Source: Convivina praedatoris (GTDB lineage: Bacteria > Bacillota > Bacilli > Lactobacillales > Lactobacillaceae). From it: a stretch of DNA of 64,000 nt. Position 1 is the first letter of the stretch, and each line of letters begins with the position of its first letter. The position numbers were made by a program, and so were the translations under genes. Below are positions 1 through 8,433 of this stretch, in pieces. Location of the stretch: assembly GCF_933208505.1 (NCBI RefSeq), contig NZ_CAKOEU010000006.1. One strand, 5' to 3'. The notes beneath the pieces were generated by a model. That model ran no database searches. It worked only from the letters and a program-made list of their open reading frames with translations, and had not been told where the DNA came from.

Positions 1-1081
1 CCGGATTAACAAAGGTAGCTAAATCTTGGCCATTGGCAGCTTTCGTCAAATTATTTGATACAAGACCAGTCGCTGTGTCAAAGATTCCACCGGAAGCCTG
101 CTTAGTGGCTTCTGCCCTGTTAGTAGCCATATTCAAAGCCTGACGAATTTTTTCGTTGGCCAAGAATTTATTTTTACCAGTTTGGTTGTACTCAAGATAA
201 GTACTGGCAGCTTGTGGTACCTTGGTTACATCCTTGTTATTCTTGTTAGCCTTATAAATTTCTGGTGAATTATAAATACCAGCGCGGTCGATTTCACCCT
301 TTTTATAAAGTTCAACGGCTGTTTCCGGCTTCTTAACTACCTGCCAGTTAACCGTCTTAGTCTTAACATTTTTGGCATCCCAATAATTATCGTTTTTGAC
401 CGTCTTGAACTTGTTGTTAGTACCATTCCAGCCTTCTAACTTATAAGGACCAGAATAGATTTGCTTTTCAGCTGTAGTTCCGTACTTAGATCCTTGCTTT
501 TCCACAAAACTTTGTTTTTGTGGCATAAAGTTAGTGAAAGTTAAGAGAGACTTAAATTGTGGCATAGGATTATCTAGCTTAAAAGTAATCGTATCCCCAT
601 CAGCACTAACACCCAAATCACTGACTGGCTTTTTACCGGCAGTAATATCATCAGCATTTTGCACACCCGAAGCTAGATAAGCATATTGAGAGGCAGTCTT
701 AGGATCGACAATCCGTTGCCAAGAGTAAACAAAGTCTTTGGCCGTTAGGCTGGAACCATCCGACCACTTCAGACCACTACGTAGATGCGCTATATAAGTT
801 TTCCCATCCTCGGAAACATCAACTGATTTAGCCAAATCGGGCACAGGCTTACCATCGGCATCCATGCGCAATAGATTAGCACCCGTATTACCAGCAATAG
901 TAGAAGAATACTGATCAACTTGTTTTGACAAATCCATCGTTTGAATTTCAGTTACCAAAGCATAGTTCAAAGTATTTTTATCTTTACTCTTATCAGCGCC
1001 CCACCAGCCAGCGGCCCGCGTTCCCCCAGCCACAACTAACACTGCAGCAGCAGCCAAGGTCCATTTCTTCCATGTTTCCAT
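1..1081 (-). CDS. oppA: Oligopeptide ABC transporter substrate-binding protein, OppA-like (3' end cut by window)
   Basis: The minus-strand reading frame runs off the left edge of the window, so only about 360 N-terminal residues are visible. The start at 1081 follows a good ribosome site (GCGAGGGGG). The protein begins with a basic, hydrophobic signal sequence and then shows family-5 peptide-binding features: the NYALVTEIQTMDLS opening strand, the LKWSDGSSLTAKDFVYSWQR stretch typical of OppA, and later YSGPYKLEGWN. It would capture extracellular oligopeptides for an Opp permease that is not visible here. Unusually, the signal region (VLVVAGGTRAAGWWGAD) has no cysteine, so the lipobox that normally anchors these proteins is absent. 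Anchoring by an uncleaved signal or release from the cell are possible. The family assignment is secure; the substrate range is inferred. Confidence 0.88.
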   Translation of the reverse strand, partial: METWKKWTLAAAAVLVVAGGTRAAGWWGADKSKDKNTLNYALVTEIQTMDLSKQVDQYSSTIAGNTGANLLRMDADGKPVPDLAKSVDVSEDGKTYIAHLRSGLKWSDGSSLTAKDFVYSWQRIVDPKTASQYAYLASGVQNADDITAGKKPVSDLGVSADGDTITFKLDNPMPQFKSLLTFTNFMPQKQSFVEKQGSKYGTTAEKQIYSGPYKLEGWNGTNNKFKTVKNDNYWDAKNVKTKTVNWQVVKKPETAVELYKKGEIDRAGIYNSPEIYKANKNNKDVTKVPQAASTYLEYNQTGKNKFLANEKIRQALNMATNRAEATKQASGGIFDTATGLVSNNLTKAANGQDLATFVNP

Positions 1082-1159
1082 TGCGAATCCCCCTCGCTTA
1101 TCATTTCATGTTTACAACTTTATCACATCATTTTACCATTTTCAAATTTTTCTATAATA

Positions 1160-1190
1160 AAAAAGCGATAGATGCTAATCTATCGCTTTT
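1160..1190 (-). terminator. Rho-independent terminator of the amino-acid ABC operon
   Basis: A perfect 9-bp stem (GCGATAGAT / ATCTATCGC) with a 4-base loop is followed, reading on the minus strand, by TTTTTTATT. It sits just after the last permease stop codon and just before the OppA-like gene. Confidence 0.85.
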
Positions 1191-1192
1191 CT

Positions 1193-1852
1193 TTAGGCTA
1201 ATTTTTTATCAAACCACTTGGCAATTAGAGATAAACCATAATTCAACAAAAAGTACACAACGGTTAGCATGACTAAGACCGGTACGATATAAGTTGAATT
1301 TTGGGCGTAAACAATTTGTCCTCGATAAGTCATTTCAGCCAAGACAATTCCAGATGCCAAACTCGTATCCTTAACCAAAGAAATTAACTGAGAAATAATC
1401 GGTGGAATCATTTTTTTATAAGCCTGAGGCAAAATAATATACCACATCGTTTCCATATTGTTTAAACCGTTGGCTCGAGCGCCTTCAAATTGACCAATAT
1501 CAATTGAAGCTAAACCACCTCGAACAATTTCAGCCAACATGGCCGACTCAAAGGTACTCATGGCAATCACCGTTGCCAAAAAGATTGGTAGGTGAATACC
1601 AATTCGTGGCAAAGCAAAGTAAACAAAGAAGATAATCAACAAAAGTGGTAGATTACGAATAATATTGTTAATTGTACCCACAAAACTCGAAAAGTATGGA
1701 ATCTCTTCAAATTGAATAATACCGATAATAGAACCCACAATTAAGCTAATAATAACTGAAATCACGGAAACACCGACAGTAATTACAAGGCCACCCAGAA
1801 GATAGTTAATGTTGTCGCCAGAAAAAGCGCTTAAAATTCCTAATGTCACCAT
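1193..1852 (-). CDS. Amino-acid ABC transporter permease (GlnP/HisM family)
   Basis: This 219-residue integral membrane protein has about five hydrophobic segments. It carries the permease EAA loop (EGARANGLNNMETMWYIILPQA, residues about 123-144) that contacts the ATPase, and the RNLPLLLIIFFVYFALP segment typical of polar amino-acid permeases. It is the last gene of a four-gene operon read leftwards: ATPase, binding protein, permease 1, permease 2. Gaps between genes are very short and the operon ends in a strong terminator. It should form the heteromeric channel with the permease at 1865-2506. Glutamine/glutamate-type specificity is inferred from the gene order (GlnQHMP-like); other polar amino acids remain possible. 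Confidence 0.9.
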   Translation of the reverse strand: MVTLGILSAFSGDNINYLLGGLVITVGVSVISVIISLIVGSIIGIIQFEEIPYFSSFVGTINNIIRNLPLLLIIFFVYFALPRIGIHLPIFLATVIAMSTFESAMLAEIVRGGLASIDIGQFEGARANGLNNMETMWYIILPQAYKKMIPPIISQLISLVKDTSLASGIVLAEMTYRGQIVYAQNSTYIVPVLVMLTVVYFLLNYGLSLIAKWFDKKLA

Positions 1853-1864
1853 TTTCTCTCCTCC

Positions 1865-2506
1865 TTATGCCTTGGCCTTCAAGTGTTGTTCAAGATATTG
1901 CATATAGTAGCTCAGTGGTAAAGTCAAGACTAAATAGAAAATCCCAACGATAATGTAAGCTGTAAAGGTATCAAAAGAGTTGGCTGCCACCATATTCCCT
2001 TGATACATCAAATCCAACCCCCCCACAAAGGCCAAAATTGAGGAGTTCTTGACTAAATTGATGAACTGATTTCCCAATGAGGGCAAAGCCACTCGAAAGG
2101 CTTGGGGCAAAACGATATAGCGCATGGCCTGACCAAATTTTAGCCCATTGGCTCGAGCACCTTCCATTTGACCTGAGTCAACCGATAGAATACCGGCTCG
2201 AACTGTTTCAGCAATAAAAGCCGAAGTATATAGCGTTAAGGCAATTGTCCCAGCCGTAAAACCATTCATTTTAACGACCTTAGCCACCGCTAGATATAAG
2301 AAAAGCGTAATAATCAATAAGGGAATATTACGAAAAATTTGGACATAGATGTTGCCGACAATCTGCATCCAGCGTGTTGGCAAAACTTGCATAATTGCAA
2401 AGAGAGTTCCTAATAGCATTGAACCAACTAAGGCAACCACGCTAGATAACAATGTATAGCCGAAACCTTGTAAAAACGTTGAAAAATAATTTTGTAATAA
2501 TCCCAT
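1865..2506 (-). CDS. Amino-acid ABC transporter permease (GlnM/HisQ family)
   Basis: This 213-residue membrane protein begins MGLLQNYFSTFLQG. I place the start at 2506 because TTGGAGGTC lies a few bases upstream and a longer in-frame start at 2557 would overlap the binding-protein gene. It has the same family features as its neighbour: RNIPLLIITLFLYLA, and the EAA loop EGARANGLKFGQAMRYIVLPQA. The start codon lies two bases after the binding-protein stop, which implies translational coupling. It forms half of the transmembrane channel of the importer. Confidence 0.9.
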   Translation of the reverse strand: MGLLQNYFSTFLQGFGYTLLSSVVALVGSMLLGTLFAIMQVLPTRWMQIVGNIYVQIFRNIPLLIITLFLYLAVAKVVKMNGFTAGTIALTLYTSAFIAETVRAGILSVDSGQMEGARANGLKFGQAMRYIVLPQAFRVALPSLGNQFINLVKNSSILAFVGGLDLMYQGNMVAANSFDTFTAYIIVGIFYLVLTLPLSYYMQYLEQHLKAKA

Positions 2507-2508
2507 GC

Positions 2509-3372
2509 TTAGACCTCCAAATCGCGCCAGTCTAATCCGGGCACCTGACTGAACCACTTCTCAATTAATTGGTTATATATACCATTTTCTTTAATTGTTG
2601 CCAAGGCCCGGTTCGCTTGATCAACCATTGGTTTTTGATCATGGTCAAAAGCAATACCATAAGGGCCATTGGTGAAATTACCACCAACAATTTGATAATC
2701 TGGATTTTCATTAGCAAAACCATACAAAATCGCATTATCAGTTGACATAGCTTGTCCTTGACCGGCTTTCAAAGCCTGCATAGCCGAAGCATAATCTTGT
2801 AAAGCTACTACATTTGCCTTAGGCGCAAACTTTTTAGTTTCCTTAGCAGCGGTGGTTCCAACCACGACAAGAACTGTATATTTAGGATCGTTCATGTCTT
2901 GAATGCTGTGGATTTCTGACCCCTTCTTAACTAAAATAGACTGTCCCGCATTAAAGTATGAGTCAGTGTAATCAACCACTTTAGCTCGTTCAGGTGTGAT
3001 GGTCATCGTCGAAACTGTCCCATCAATGTTAGTATTCTTTAATAGTTGAATTTTAGAAGCAGATGAAACCGGTACATATTCAGCTGACATTGGCACCCCA
3101 GTTTGCTTTGAAATTTGAACTGTAAGCGCCTTAGCGATATCAACATCAAATCCAACCGGCGTAGCTGTTTTAGTATTCATCAAACCGAATAATTTTGTAT
3201 CAGCTTTGACGCCCCAAATAATTTTCCCCTGCTTTTCCACCCGGCTCAATGTATCTTGGTGTTTAGCATTTTTTTCGGCGGTTGCTGTTGCCCATAAAAG
3301 GCCTAAAATCAGTGTCGCCGCCAAAATAATCGTGGCGATAATTCCAAATCGCCTTTTTTTAGCTTTTTCCAT
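2509..3372 (-). CDS. Amino-acid ABC transporter substrate-binding protein (GlnH-like, family 3)
   Basis: This 287-residue protein has a basic N-terminus, one hydrophobic segment (residues about 9-31) and a family-3 solute-binding domain. Visible hallmarks are GKIIWGVKADTKLFG, PVGFDVDIAKAL, the ERAKVVDYTDSYF ligand-pocket region and NGPYGIAFDHDQ. It binds an amino acid, probably glutamine or glutamate, outside the membrane and delivers it to the two downstream permeases. As in the OppA-like protein, no lipobox cysteine follows the signal segment (GLLWATATAEKN), so it may be held by an uncleaved N-terminal anchor or processed by signal peptidase I at ATA. The ribosome site GAGGG precedes the start. 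Confidence 0.88.
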   Translation of the reverse strand: MEKAKKRRFGIIATIILAATLILGLLWATATAEKNAKHQDTLSRVEKQGKIIWGVKADTKLFGLMNTKTATPVGFDVDIAKALTVQISKQTGVPMSAEYVPVSSASKIQLLKNTNIDGTVSTMTITPERAKVVDYTDSYFNAGQSILVKKGSEIHSIQDMNDPKYTVLVVVGTTAAKETKKFAPKANVVALQDYASAMQALKAGQGQAMSTDNAILYGFANENPDYQIVGGNFTNGPYGIAFDHDQKPMVDQANRALATIKENGIYNQLIEKWFSQVPGLDWRDLEV

Positions 3373-3424
3373 TATTTATTCCCTCAAGCACATTTGATTA
3401 CTGTTGCAACATTCTCAAAAGGCG

Positions 3425-4162
3425 TTAGTGATTAGCCACTTGACTCAAGAACTTCTGAGCACGTGGTTCACTTGGGTTCTTAAAGAAGGAATCGGTGGAA
3501 CTATCCTCCAAAATTTGACCATCAGCCATAAAGATAACACGATCAGCCACTGCTTTAGCGAAACTCATTTCGTGCGTCACAACCAACATGGTCATCGAAG
3601 AATCAGCCGCAATATCACGCATGACATCCAAAACATCCCCAATCATTTCTGGATCCAAGGCTGAAGTTGGCTCATCAAAAAGTAAAGCCTTAGGCTTCAT
3701 GGCTAATGAACGAGCAATCGCAATTCGTTGTTTTTGTCCACCAGATAATTCACTAGGCATATTGGCTGCCTTATCAGCCAAACCAACTTTTTCCAACAAC
3801 TCCATAGCAATCCTTTTATTCTCAGCCTCATCACGCTTTAATACCAAGCGAGGAGCTAACATAATGTTTTCGATTGCCGACTTATTGTTATAGAGATTAA
3901 AGTGCTGGAAAACCATCCCCACGTTCTTACGAATTTTATTCATATCCGTTTTAGGATCATGTAGATCAAAGCCATCTACTAAGAGCTGACCTTGTTGAAT
4001 CTCTTCCAACCCATTAACCGTTCGAATTAAGGTCGACTTTCCTGATCCAGAGGGGCCAATCAAAACAACCGTTTCACCGGCATCAATTTCCAAGTTGACG
4101 TTCTTTAAAGCGTGAAAATCACCGTAGTACTTCTCCACGTCCTTGAATTCAATCATTGACAT
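3425..4162 (-). CDS. glnQ: Amino-acid ABC transporter ATP-binding protein (GlnQ-like)
   Basis: This 245-residue ATPase starts MSMIEFKDVEKYYG at 4162, behind GAGGAG; a longer in-frame start at 4213 lies upstream of that ribosome site and is rejected. It shows Walker A GPSGSGKST, the Q-loop FQHFNLY, the signature LSGGQKQRIAIAR, Walker B ALLFDEPTSALD and the H-loop VTHEM. The family energises polar amino-acid import. It is the first gene of the importer operon; its stop is about 50 bases before the binding-protein start. Confidence 0.93.
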   Translation of the reverse strand: MSMIEFKDVEKYYGDFHALKNVNLEIDAGETVVLIGPSGSGKSTLIRTVNGLEEIQQGQLLVDGFDLHDPKTDMNKIRKNVGMVFQHFNLYNNKSAIENIMLAPRLVLKRDEAENKRIAMELLEKVGLADKAANMPSELSGGQKQRIAIARSLAMKPKALLFDEPTSALDPEMIGDVLDVMRDIAADSSMTMLVVTHEMSFAKAVADRVIFMADGQILEDSSTDSFFKNPSEPRAQKFLSQVANH

Positions 4163-4214
4163 ATGTATTCTCCTCAATATTCCGTTAATAACAGCAGAAT
4201 CTTTTCGTACCATT

Positions 4215-4275
4215 CTACTGAAGCATAACCGACCAAATTAATTATCGGTCATGTTTTATGACATGATACCACTAA
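4215..4275 (-). promoter_or_regulatory. Probable promoter and inverted repeats upstream of the amino-acid importer operon
   Basis: Reading the minus strand, an extended -10 (TGG-TATCAT, hexamer at 4264-4269) is followed by two small inverted repeats, CATGT...ACATG and ACCGA...TCGGT, before the ATPase gene. I see no convincing -35. The inverted repeats could bind a regulator, but none can be named. Confidence 0.4.
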
Positions 4276-4321
4276 AGTGCCCATTAAAATCTAATCTAAC
4301 CTTAATTTTATAATTTAAAAT

Positions 4322-4349
4322 AAAAAAACCACCTATTAGAATGGCGGTT
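4322..4349 (-). terminator. Terminator of the ABC-F gene
   Basis: The minus-strand stem AACCGCC / GGTGGTT (one G-U pair) is followed by TTTTTTATTTTA, directly after the ABC-F stop codon. Confidence 0.65.
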
Positions 4350-4373
4350 AAAATCAAAGAAATATCACATTAA

Positions 4374-5930
4374 TCAGTCATCTTCTTTTTGATGGCTTAG
4401 TGCCGCCACATCTAAGGTTTGGTCGGCTAGATTAGTCGTAAAACTACTTTCGTGGGAAACAATAATTGCATTCCCAGGAAAGGCAGTAATGGCTCGGTGT
4501 AGGGCCTGTTTAGTAGTTTCATCCAAGTGATTGGTCGGCTCATCCAGAATCAAGAAATTACTAGGCTTCATTTCCATAATCGCTAGCTTAACCTTGGTCT
4601 GCTCTCCTCCAGATAGCTGGAAGAGCGGTTTTTGAGCATTTTCAGCGTTAATACCGGCACCAGCTAAGCGAGTCCGAAGTTCTTTGGGTTGGATGGTTGG
4701 AAAAAGGTCTTGCATAACTTGCAAGGGCGTTTGTTGATCATTATCCCATTCCAAATCTTGGTCAAAATAGTTAACTACAGCAGAAGGTGAAAAATCTGCC
4801 TTTCCATTCAAAGATGGAATCAAACCCAAAATAGATTTAATCAAAGTTGACTTACCAGCACCATTAAAGCCACGGAAGACTAACTTTTCCTCAGTCGTAA
4901 TTGAAAAAGTTACCGGCTCCAAAATTGGTTGTTCGTAACCCACCGATAGATCGGTTACAGTCAAGGCATTGGCCGACTGTGTTTCTATATAAGGGAAGTT
5001 GAATTTAGCAACTGGATTTCCAGACGGCGGATCAACCCGATCCATTCGAGCTAGCATTTTCTCGCGTGACTTAGCCTGTTTAGAAGTTGAAGCTCGAGCT
5101 TTATTCTTAGCAATAAACTTTTCAGCTTTTTCAATTTCAACTTGTTGCTTTTCGTACTGACGCAACTGTTGTTCCGCCCGCTCTTCCTTCTGGTGCATGG
5201 CCTTTTTGAAGGAACCACGATATTTGGTGATTTTACCAAAGGAAACGTCGATAATCGCATTGGTAACCCGATCTAAGAAATCAAAATCATGCGAAATAAT
5301 CATAGCGGCACCGGGAAAATCTTGTAAGAAATCCTGTAACCATTCAATATGGGCCACATCCAGATAGTTGGTTGGCTCATCTAAAATGATGACATCATCA
5401 TTTTCCAACAAGAGTTTAGCTAAGATAACTTTAGCACGCTGTCCACCCGACATTTGCTCCAATTCACGATCCCGGCCAATTGCCTCAAGACCCAAACCAG
5501 TAATGACCCGCTCAATCTCGGTATCCAGTCCGTAAAAGTCAGCCGCATCCAATTCTTCTTGCATGCGCCCAGCTCGTTCCAACAGCTTATCATCCATAGT
5601 TTCAGCGTACTTCTCGTATAACTGAGTCGCCCGCTTTTGCTTATCATATAGATCCTGATAAGCTGTATGCAAAAAGTCAACCAGCGTCATACCCTCTGGA
5701 ATTTCTGCATACTGGTCCAAATAGCCGATCTTAAGGCCTTTCGCCCAATCAATCCGACCAGCTAAAGGTAAGACCTGTTGGGTCAAAATTTTAATCAGGG
5801 TTGATTTACCGGCCCCGTTTTGACCAACAATTCCCATATGCTCACCGACTTGGAGTTCAAAATCAGCGTCTTCGTATAAAGTTTTTTCTGCGTAGGCCAT
5901 TGTGAGCCCACTTACTTCTAATAATGCCAT
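4374..5930 (-). CDS. ABC-F family ATPase (ribosome-associated, no membrane domain)
   Basis: This 518-residue protein has two fused ATP-binding domains. Domain 1 has GQNGAGKST, MSGGQRAKVILAK and DEPTNYLD. Domain 2 has GFNGAGKST, LSGGEQTKVKLAI and DEPTNHLD. They are joined by a charged linker (about residues 240-310, rich in E, K, Q and R) that in ABC-F proteins reaches into the ribosomal E site. Members help stalled ribosomes or give antibiotic protection; which applies cannot be read from sequence. It lacks transmembrane segments. The layout resembles the YbiT/YkpA subgroup. The start at 5930 has a poor ribosome site but is needed for the first beta strand of domain 1. Confidence 0.9.
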   Translation of the reverse strand: MALLEVSGLTMAYAEKTLYEDADFELQVGEHMGIVGQNGAGKSTLIKILTQQVLPLAGRIDWAKGLKIGYLDQYAEIPEGMTLVDFLHTAYQDLYDKQKRATQLYEKYAETMDDKLLERAGRMQEELDAADFYGLDTEIERVITGLGLEAIGRDRELEQMSGGQRAKVILAKLLLENDDVIILDEPTNYLDVAHIEWLQDFLQDFPGAAMIISHDFDFLDRVTNAIIDVSFGKITKYRGSFKKAMHQKEERAEQQLRQYEKQQVEIEKAEKFIAKNKARASTSKQAKSREKMLARMDRVDPPSGNPVAKFNFPYIETQSANALTVTDLSVGYEQPILEPVTFSITTEEKLVFRGFNGAGKSTLIKSILGLIPSLNGKADFSPSAVVNYFDQDLEWDNDQQTPLQVMQDLFPTIQPKELRTRLAGAGINAENAQKPLFQLSGGEQTKVKLAIMEMKPSNFLILDEPTNHLDETTKQALHRAITAFPGNAIIVSHESSFTTNLADQTLDVAALSHQKEDD

Positions 5931-6019
5931 AAGTACTAGTCTATCACAGTTTTTTGAAAGTCACATGACAAGCCGTTACAATAGGGGTAATCTCATATTA
6001 AATATTAAAGGTATAACTC

Positions 6020-6349
6020 ATGAAACCACGCAAATTAAATCATAAAGTCATTCCAACCCAAGACCCTGACCGAGCCTATCGCTTTTGGCGCGATGTATTT
6101 GATATTCCCCAAGCAGGACCCAGTAATCAACGCCACTTACGCTTGGATCAGGAGGACTTAACTTTTGTAGTTGGTCCAACTCAAAAGAATTTTGAATTAT
6201 TAGCTCGTGACCATCAAGCTAGTCTCCGTCAGCATTTAGCCAATAATTTTGTACCAATTTTAAGAACCGAAGAACGCTATGGTAACAAAATCGCCTTTAT
6301 AGTAAATGATTCAGAAGGAAATCAAATTACCATCGAAGTCAATCAATAG
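6020..6349 (+). CDS. Small glyoxalase/bleomycin-resistance (VOC) superfamily protein
   Basis: The 109-residue product starts MKPRKLNHKVIPTQDPDRAYRFWRDVF, which matches the beta-alpha opening of a VOC fold: a metal-position histidine followed by a helix in which the ligand-bound partners differ. It ends NQITIEVNQ, the usual last strand carrying the metal-binding glutamate. Many such proteins are metal-dependent lyases, dioxygenases or drug-binding proteins. The catalytic role here is unknown. AAAGGT provides the ribosome site. It stands alone between the ABC-F gene (divergent) and tRNA-Lys. Confidence 0.6.
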   Translation: MKPRKLNHKVIPTQDPDRAYRFWRDVFDIPQAGPSNQRHLRLDQEDLTFVVGPTQKNFELLARDHQASLRQHLANNFVPILRTEERYGNKIAFIVNDSEGNQITIEVNQ

Positions 6350-6369
6350 CAAATTTTAATAAAAAGTTA

Positions 6370-6398
6370 TTGCATGTAGGCTATTTGCATGATATAAT
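6370..6398 (+). promoter_or_regulatory. Promoter of tRNA-Lys
   Basis: TTGCAT (6370-6375) and TATAAT (6393-6398) are separated by 17 bases, 20 bases before the tRNA. Confidence 0.85.
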
Positions 6399-6417
6399 AT
6401 TTTCTGTTGTAAAAGCT

Positions 6418-6490
6418 GGTCAGCTAGCTCAGTTGGTAGAGCAACGGACTCTTAATCCGTGGGTCCAGGGTTCGAGCCCCTGGCTGACCA
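6418..6490 (+). tRNA. tRNA-Lys (anticodon CTT)
   Basis: The 73-base cloverleaf folds fully: acceptor GGTCAGC/GCTGACC, D-arm GCTC/GAGC, anticodon stem ACGGA/TCCGT with loop CTCTTAA (anticodon CTT), variable loop GGGTC, and T-arm CAGGG/CCCTG. The discriminator is A and CCA is not encoded (CTA follows). Confidence 0.97.
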
Positions 6491-6495
6491 CTAAT

Positions 6496-6524
6496 AAAAA
6501 GGACATCCTAGGATGTCCTTTTTT
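6496..6524 (+). terminator. Terminator after tRNA-Lys
   Basis: Stem AAAAAGGACATCC / GGATGTCCTTTTTT, with a T-run on the plus strand. Confidence 0.9.
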
Positions 6525-6576
6525 GCTGTCTTGTTTTTGAACACCAACTCCCTTAAATTCAGGGAACTTTTTATTT

Positions 6577-7173
6577 TTACCAAGGCAATAACCAAACTAA
6601 TAATAAAATCAGCGTATATTGCAATAAATACAAACCTAAGCCACCAATATTACGCGGGTTCAAGTTAACCCCAAAGCGAATCGAACTTCCCTTATGACTT
6701 GGCACTCGCTGTAGCCATAACGGCTCTGGATATTGGGGCCGAATTAATAAATAATTATTAACCATTGGTACAAAAATCATCAATAGAAACAAAAACGTCA
6801 GTAAGCAGCGCAGCCACAATGCTCCCTGCCATTTGAATATGAAATTAGCTATTATGAGGCCGATTAAGCTCACCAGCGTCGCCAAGCTAATAGCCTGCAT
6901 AACATTGCTAATCCGCTGTTTGCTGGCCTGCAAATCTTGTGCCTCCTGCTTAAATTCTTCCAAAATACGCGGATCCTGTTTTAATAAGTTATCCAATGAA
7001 AGTTGATACATTTCACTGATTTTAATAATACTCACTAAGTCCGGCATCCGCTGGTTATTTTCCCAATACGAAATAGCCTGTCGACTAAGATGTAAATGTT
7101 GTGCTAAAGCTTCCTGGGTCATCCCCCGCTCTACTCGCCGGCTCTTAATAATTTCGCCAATTGATTGTGACAT
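6577..7173 (-). CDS. Xre-family DNA-binding protein with C-terminal membrane anchor
   Basis: The 198-residue protein starts MSQSIGEIIKSRRVERGMTQ at 7173 behind AAAGGAG; a longer in-frame start at 7272 is unlikely. Residues about 5-60 are a Cro/cI-type helix-turn-helix (TQEALAQHLHLSRQAISYWENNQRMPD). The C-terminal half has two to four hydrophobic segments (for example VSLIGLIIANFIFKW and LLTFLFLLMIFVPMV). This is the layout of membrane-bound Xre regulators that sense envelope or ligand changes. The target is unknown; it lies downstream of tRNA-Lys and next to rbsK, with no shared operon. Confidence 0.75.
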   Translation of the reverse strand: MSQSIGEIIKSRRVERGMTQEALAQHLHLSRQAISYWENNQRMPDLVSIIKISEMYQLSLDNLLKQDPRILEEFKQEAQDLQASKQRISNVMQAISLATLVSLIGLIIANFIFKWQGALWLRCLLTFLFLLMIFVPMVNNYLLIRPQYPEPLWLQRVPSHKGSSIRFGVNLNPRNIGGLGLYLLQYTLILLLVWLLPW

Positions 7174-7273
7174 ATCGGTCACTCCTTTCATAAGTTCATT
7201 TTTATTATGATAATTAGCGCTAAATTTTGCTGTCACAATCCGTTGCAACGGTGATATTCTAACCTTTTCCAAT

Positions 7274-7296
7274 AAAAAAAGTCCGTAAACGGACTT
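7274..7296 (-). terminator. Terminator of rbsK
   Basis: Minus-strand stem AAGTCCGT / ACGGACTT followed by TTTTTATT, just after the rbsK stop. Confidence 0.8.
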
Positions 7297-7313
7297 AAAT
7301 CGAATGCAGTAAA

Positions 7314-8252
7314 TTAATCTCGATGTGCCTCTAAAACAACTCGGACTTCATCTTCAACTGGGATACTACCTTGGGCACCCGGACGACTAACCGTTACTGA
7401 AGAGGCAGCAGCACCATAGGTCATGGCTTCAACCAAATTATCCAAGGTCGGATTTAGCCGTGTTACCAATGCCCCAATGAAGGTATCACCGGCTGCGGTC
7501 GTATCAACAGCATGGGTTTTAAAGGCGGGCACGATGTCGCATTGACCTTCTTTATTCATATAAAAGGAACCTTGCGACCCTAAAGTAATAATAACCGTTT
7601 TTAGACCACGCTCGGCATAGTATTTAGCATTGGCTTCCATTGAAGCACGGTCGCTAATTTCAATGCCAGTCAATAGGTAACTCTCATGCTCGTTAGGAGC
7701 AATGATGTCAGTCAAAGCTAGCAACTCTTCGGGCAAACCACCCTTTTCTGGCATAGGAGCTGGATTCAAAACCGTGATTACCCCATGCTGACGGGCAATC
7801 TTAAAGGCTTCAATCGTGGTGGCAATTGGTGTCTCCAACTGGGCAACCACAAAGGCTGATTCAGTAATTGCTTGTTCTTGAGCGTGAACATCTTCCACCG
7901 ATAGTTCTGCATTAGCACCAGCATAAATATAAATAATATTATCACCAGTTTCCTCTGAAACCGTGATATAAGCTTGCCCGGTCTGACTTTCTTCAGAAAT
8001 TACCACACAACTGGTATCCAAATTAGGACTTTTCATATTTTTTTCAATATCAAATTCAGGTCCAACCTTGGTAATCATGTGAGTCGTTGCACCGGAACGA
8101 GCTGCAGCTACCCCTTGATTCAGTCCCTTACCACCCATCATGGTTACCACATGTTGGTCAGTAGTTAAGGTTTCCCCGCTGGTCGCAAAACGCGGTACTT
8201 TTACAACTCGATCAATATTTGTTGATCCTAAAATGGTCACTATCTTAGGCAT
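7314..8252 (-). CDS. rbsK: Ribokinase
   Basis: This 312-residue PfkB-family sugar kinase phosphorylates D-ribose to ribose-5-phosphate with ATP. Signature 1 is GGKGLNQGVAAARSGA (residues about 40-55; ANQ is the more usual form of LNQ). Signature 2 is DTTAAGDTFIGA (about 250-261), containing the catalytic aspartate and anion hole. It is divergent from rpiA, which uses the product, so the pair links ribose to the pentose-phosphate pathway. No ribose transporter is adjacent. A good terminator follows. Confidence 0.93.
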   Translation of the reverse strand: MPKIVTILGSTNIDRVVKVPRFATSGETLTTDQHVVTMMGGKGLNQGVAAARSGATTHMITKVGPEFDIEKNMKSPNLDTSCVVISEESQTGQAYITVSEETGDNIIYIYAGANAELSVEDVHAQEQAITESAFVVAQLETPIATTIEAFKIARQHGVITVLNPAPMPEKGGLPEELLALTDIIAPNEHESYLLTGIEISDRASMEANAKYYAERGLKTVIITLGSQGSFYMNKEGQCDIVPAFKTHAVDTTAAGDTFIGALVTRLNPTLDNLVEAMTYGAAASSVTVSRPGAQGSIPVEDEVRVVLEAHRD

Positions 8253-8386
8253 GCAATTGCCTCCTTGATTAATTTCTGCTTGTGAAAAATAATTTTAACA
8301 GCTTTATTATATCAAATTAGCCATTATCCAGCTATCAGACAGCAGTGACTTGTACAGCTAGTATGGTCATATTTTCACTTAATTTC

Positions 8387-8395
8387 TGCTATACT
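8387..8395 (+). promoter_or_regulatory. Extended -10 promoter of rpiA
   Basis: TGC-TATACT (hexamer 8390-8395) lies about 40 bases before the rpiA start; the -35 is weak. Confidence 0.55.
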
Positions 8396-8433
8396 GTCAA
8401 AGTAAACTACCATCAATGGGGGACTTTTTAAAA

